In this document: positions 6,703 to 7,591 of the stretch, in pieces
Layout: each line of letters begins with the position of its first letter
Position numbering within the stretch: the first letter of the stretch is position 1
NCBI GenBank assembly: GCA_946221035.1
Contig: CAMIME010000070.1
Coordinates: 1 to 7,591 of the forward strand
DNA: 7,591 bases
Direction of reading: 5' to 3'
Source: an uncultured Campylobacter sp.
Lineage (GTDB): Bacteria; Actinomycetota; Actinomycetes; Mycobacteriales; Mycobacteriaceae
Program-made: the position numbers and the translations under genes
Notes under the pieces: model-generated
Databases searched by the model: none
Told to the model about the DNA's origin: nothing
Seen by the model: only the letters and a program-made list of their open reading frames with translations

Positions 6703-7437
6703 GTGACCACCCGCAAAGTGGAAAACCCCAACAAGAAGGGCAACACCGCCTTCATCTGGGCGATCGCAGCCGTCGTCGCTATCGCCCTGCTTGTTATCGG
6801 CATCATCATTTACAACGGCCGCAACCAGCGCAGCGAGGCGATGCAGGAGGACATGATCGACATGTCTGGCATCACCGTCGAGTACGCCGACGGCGAAGAC
6901 GTGATCAAACTGGCCGGCGACAACCCGGATGCGCCGATGGCGGACCTGTTTGAGGATTTCGCCTGCTCCCACTGCGCTGAGCTGCACGAGGCTACCGACG
7001 CGGAGATGATTGAGGCGCTCAAGGCTGGCGACATCACCGTGGAGCTGCGCCCCATGGTGGCGCAGGACCGCGGCACCGTCGGCCACGCCACCAAGTCGCT
7101 GGCAGCCTTTCTGGCGCTGATCAACCACGGCGACACCAACGCCGCCTTCACCCTGCGTGACTACCTGTATGCCAACCAGGCCCAGGTATTCAACTCCGTG
7201 GACTACGACGAGCTGGCGGACATGGCGCAGGACTGGGGCGCGTCCAAGGACGCCGTCAACGACATCCGTGACGGCAAGTTCGAGGAAACCGCCAAGAAGA
7301 TCGGCGAGGACAACCTTAACTACCAGCAGGACAACACCGGTGATGCATGGACCCCGCGCGTGCTCATCGACGGCAAGGATGCCGAGGACCTGGGTGCCGG
7401 CCGCGAGGACTGGGTTGAGACCCTGAAGAACTCCTAA
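6703..7437 (+). CDS. Membrane-anchored DsbA-like thioredoxin-fold protein
   Basis: 244-residue protein with a basic N-terminus, one uncleaved-looking anchor helix (about 16-37, AFIWAIAAVVAIALLVIGI) and an extracytoplasmic thioredoxin-fold domain. The active site is C88-S89-H90-C91 in FEDFACSHCAELH, and these are the only cysteines. TPRVLIDGK (217-225) supplies the cis-proline loop (P218), and the helical insert between them (about 125-205) is the DsbA arrangement. It probably oxidises or handles thiols of secreted proteins. GTG 6703 is preceded by AGGAG (6692-6696) at 6 bases; a GTG at 6685 has none. The gap after the MauE-like gene is 63 bases and contains a weak GGAAG/CTTCC hairpin (6649-6653 / 6668-6672); TAAGAT at 6637-6642 could act as a -10, so separate transcription is possible. 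CSHC is less common than the CPHC of E. coli DsbA, and its redox potential cannot be read from sequence. Confidence 0.88.
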   Translation: MTTRKVENPNKKGNTAFIWAIAAVVAIALLVIGIIIYNGRNQRSEAMQEDMIDMSGITVEYADGEDVIKLAGDNPDAPMADLFEDFACSHCAELHEATDAEMIEALKAGDITVELRPMVAQDRGTVGHATKSLAAFLALINHGDTNAAFTLRDYLYANQAQVFNSVDYDELADMAQDWGASKDAVNDIRDGKFEETAKKIGEDNLNYQQDNTGDAWTPRVLIDGKDAEDLGAGREDWVETLKNS

Positions 7438-7459
7438 CCCGGTACCCCCCACAGGGGAT

Positions 7460-7488
7460 TTGGTCGGCTCCGAACCGGCCGCTATATT
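7460..7488 (+). promoter_or_regulatory. Promoter of the tRNA-Ala gene
   Basis: TTGGTC (7460-7465) and TATATT (7483-7488) form a sigma-70/SigA-type pair with an ideal 17-base spacer. It is the best promoter match in the window. Transcription would start near 7495, about 40 bases before the mature tRNA, a usual leader for RNase P processing. Confidence 0.65.
7462..7480 (+). terminator. Weak hairpin after the DsbA-like gene
   Basis: GGTCGG (7462-7467) can pair with CCGGCC (7475-7480), with one G-T wobble and a seven-base loop. Just before it, CCCC (7447-7450) can pair with GGGG (7454-7457), followed by ATTT. Neither has a proper T-run, and the hairpin overlaps the tRNA promoter, so this is at best a partial terminator for the pgm-side genes. 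Confidence 0.25.
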
Positions 7489-7536
7489 AAGCGGAGTTGT
7501 CCAGCGCCCGGAGGCGGGCGCGAGGCACTCCCGAAT

Positions 7537-7591
7537 GGGGCTATGGCGCAGTTGGTAGCGCACCACACTGGCAGTGTGGGGGTCACGGGTT
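7537..7591 (+). tRNA. tRNA-Ala(GGC), 3' end beyond the window
   Basis: Cloverleaf parts in order: acceptor 5' strand GGGGCTA (7537-7543), TG, D-stem GCGC (7546-7549) with loop AGTTGGTA and GCGC (7558-7561), A, anticodon stem CCACA (7563-7567), loop CTGGCAG (7568-7574), TGTGG (7575-7579), variable GGGTC, then the start of the T-stem ACGGG and TT. The anticodon is GGC (7570-7572), which reads GCC and GCT alanine codons. The T-loop, acceptor 3' strand and discriminator are cut off at base 7591. All visible stems pair perfectly. Confidence 0.95.

Noticed and set aside
6148..7566. A 472-codon minus-strand open frame opposite the MauE-like and DsbA-like genes
   Set aside because: It lies antisense to two genes with clear motifs, runs into the tRNA gene, and has no recognisable domain or ribosome-binding site.
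1..7591. Mobile elements, integration scars, CRISPR arrays or defence genes, including an attachment site at the tRNA
   Set aside because: No transposase or integrase motif, no regularly spaced repeats and no direct-repeat copy of the tRNA sequence were seen. The tRNA 3' end, where attachment sites lie, is outside the window.

Overview
The window looks like chromosomal DNA from a high-GC actinobacterium, most likely Corynebacterium or a close relative. The evidence is the strong G/C bias at third codon positions, several GTG starts, tandem crcB genes, the style of the FtsX-like exporter, and an actinobacterial-type 5S rRNA tail. Genus is an inference from sequence style. I cannot name the species.

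Layout from left to right. Bases 1 to about 47 are the 3' end of a 5S rRNA gene, followed by a textbook intrinsic terminator that closes the rRNA operon. After a GC-rich leader comes an ABC exporter module: an intact LolD/MacB-type ATPase (377-1108) overlapping by one base a large FtsX-fold permease (1108-3646). The permease is split by a single-base frameshift at about 2074. Ending exactly against the permease stop codon, on the opposite strand, is a two-gene crcB (Fluc fluoride channel) operon (4367 down to 3647). Its two products have opposite predicted membrane orientations, and its first gene appears to be read from a leaderless GTG start.

Diverging from crcB is pgm (4473-6131), an intact alpha-phosphohexomutase that interconverts glucose-1-phosphate and glucose-6-phosphate. 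Ten bases after it comes a four-helix MauE/DoxX-like membrane protein with an extracytoplasmic Cys-Gly-Cys, then a membrane-anchored DsbA-like thiol protein with a CSHC active site. These two probably form a small envelope redox pair that may share transcription with pgm. The window ends inside a tRNA-Ala(GGC) gene that has its own recognisable promoter.

This is ordinary chromosomal content with no mobile element, CRISPR array or phage gene visible. The points most worth a second look are the permease frameshift, the asymmetric fluoride-channel pair with its leaderless promoter, and the MauE-like/DsbA-like pair.
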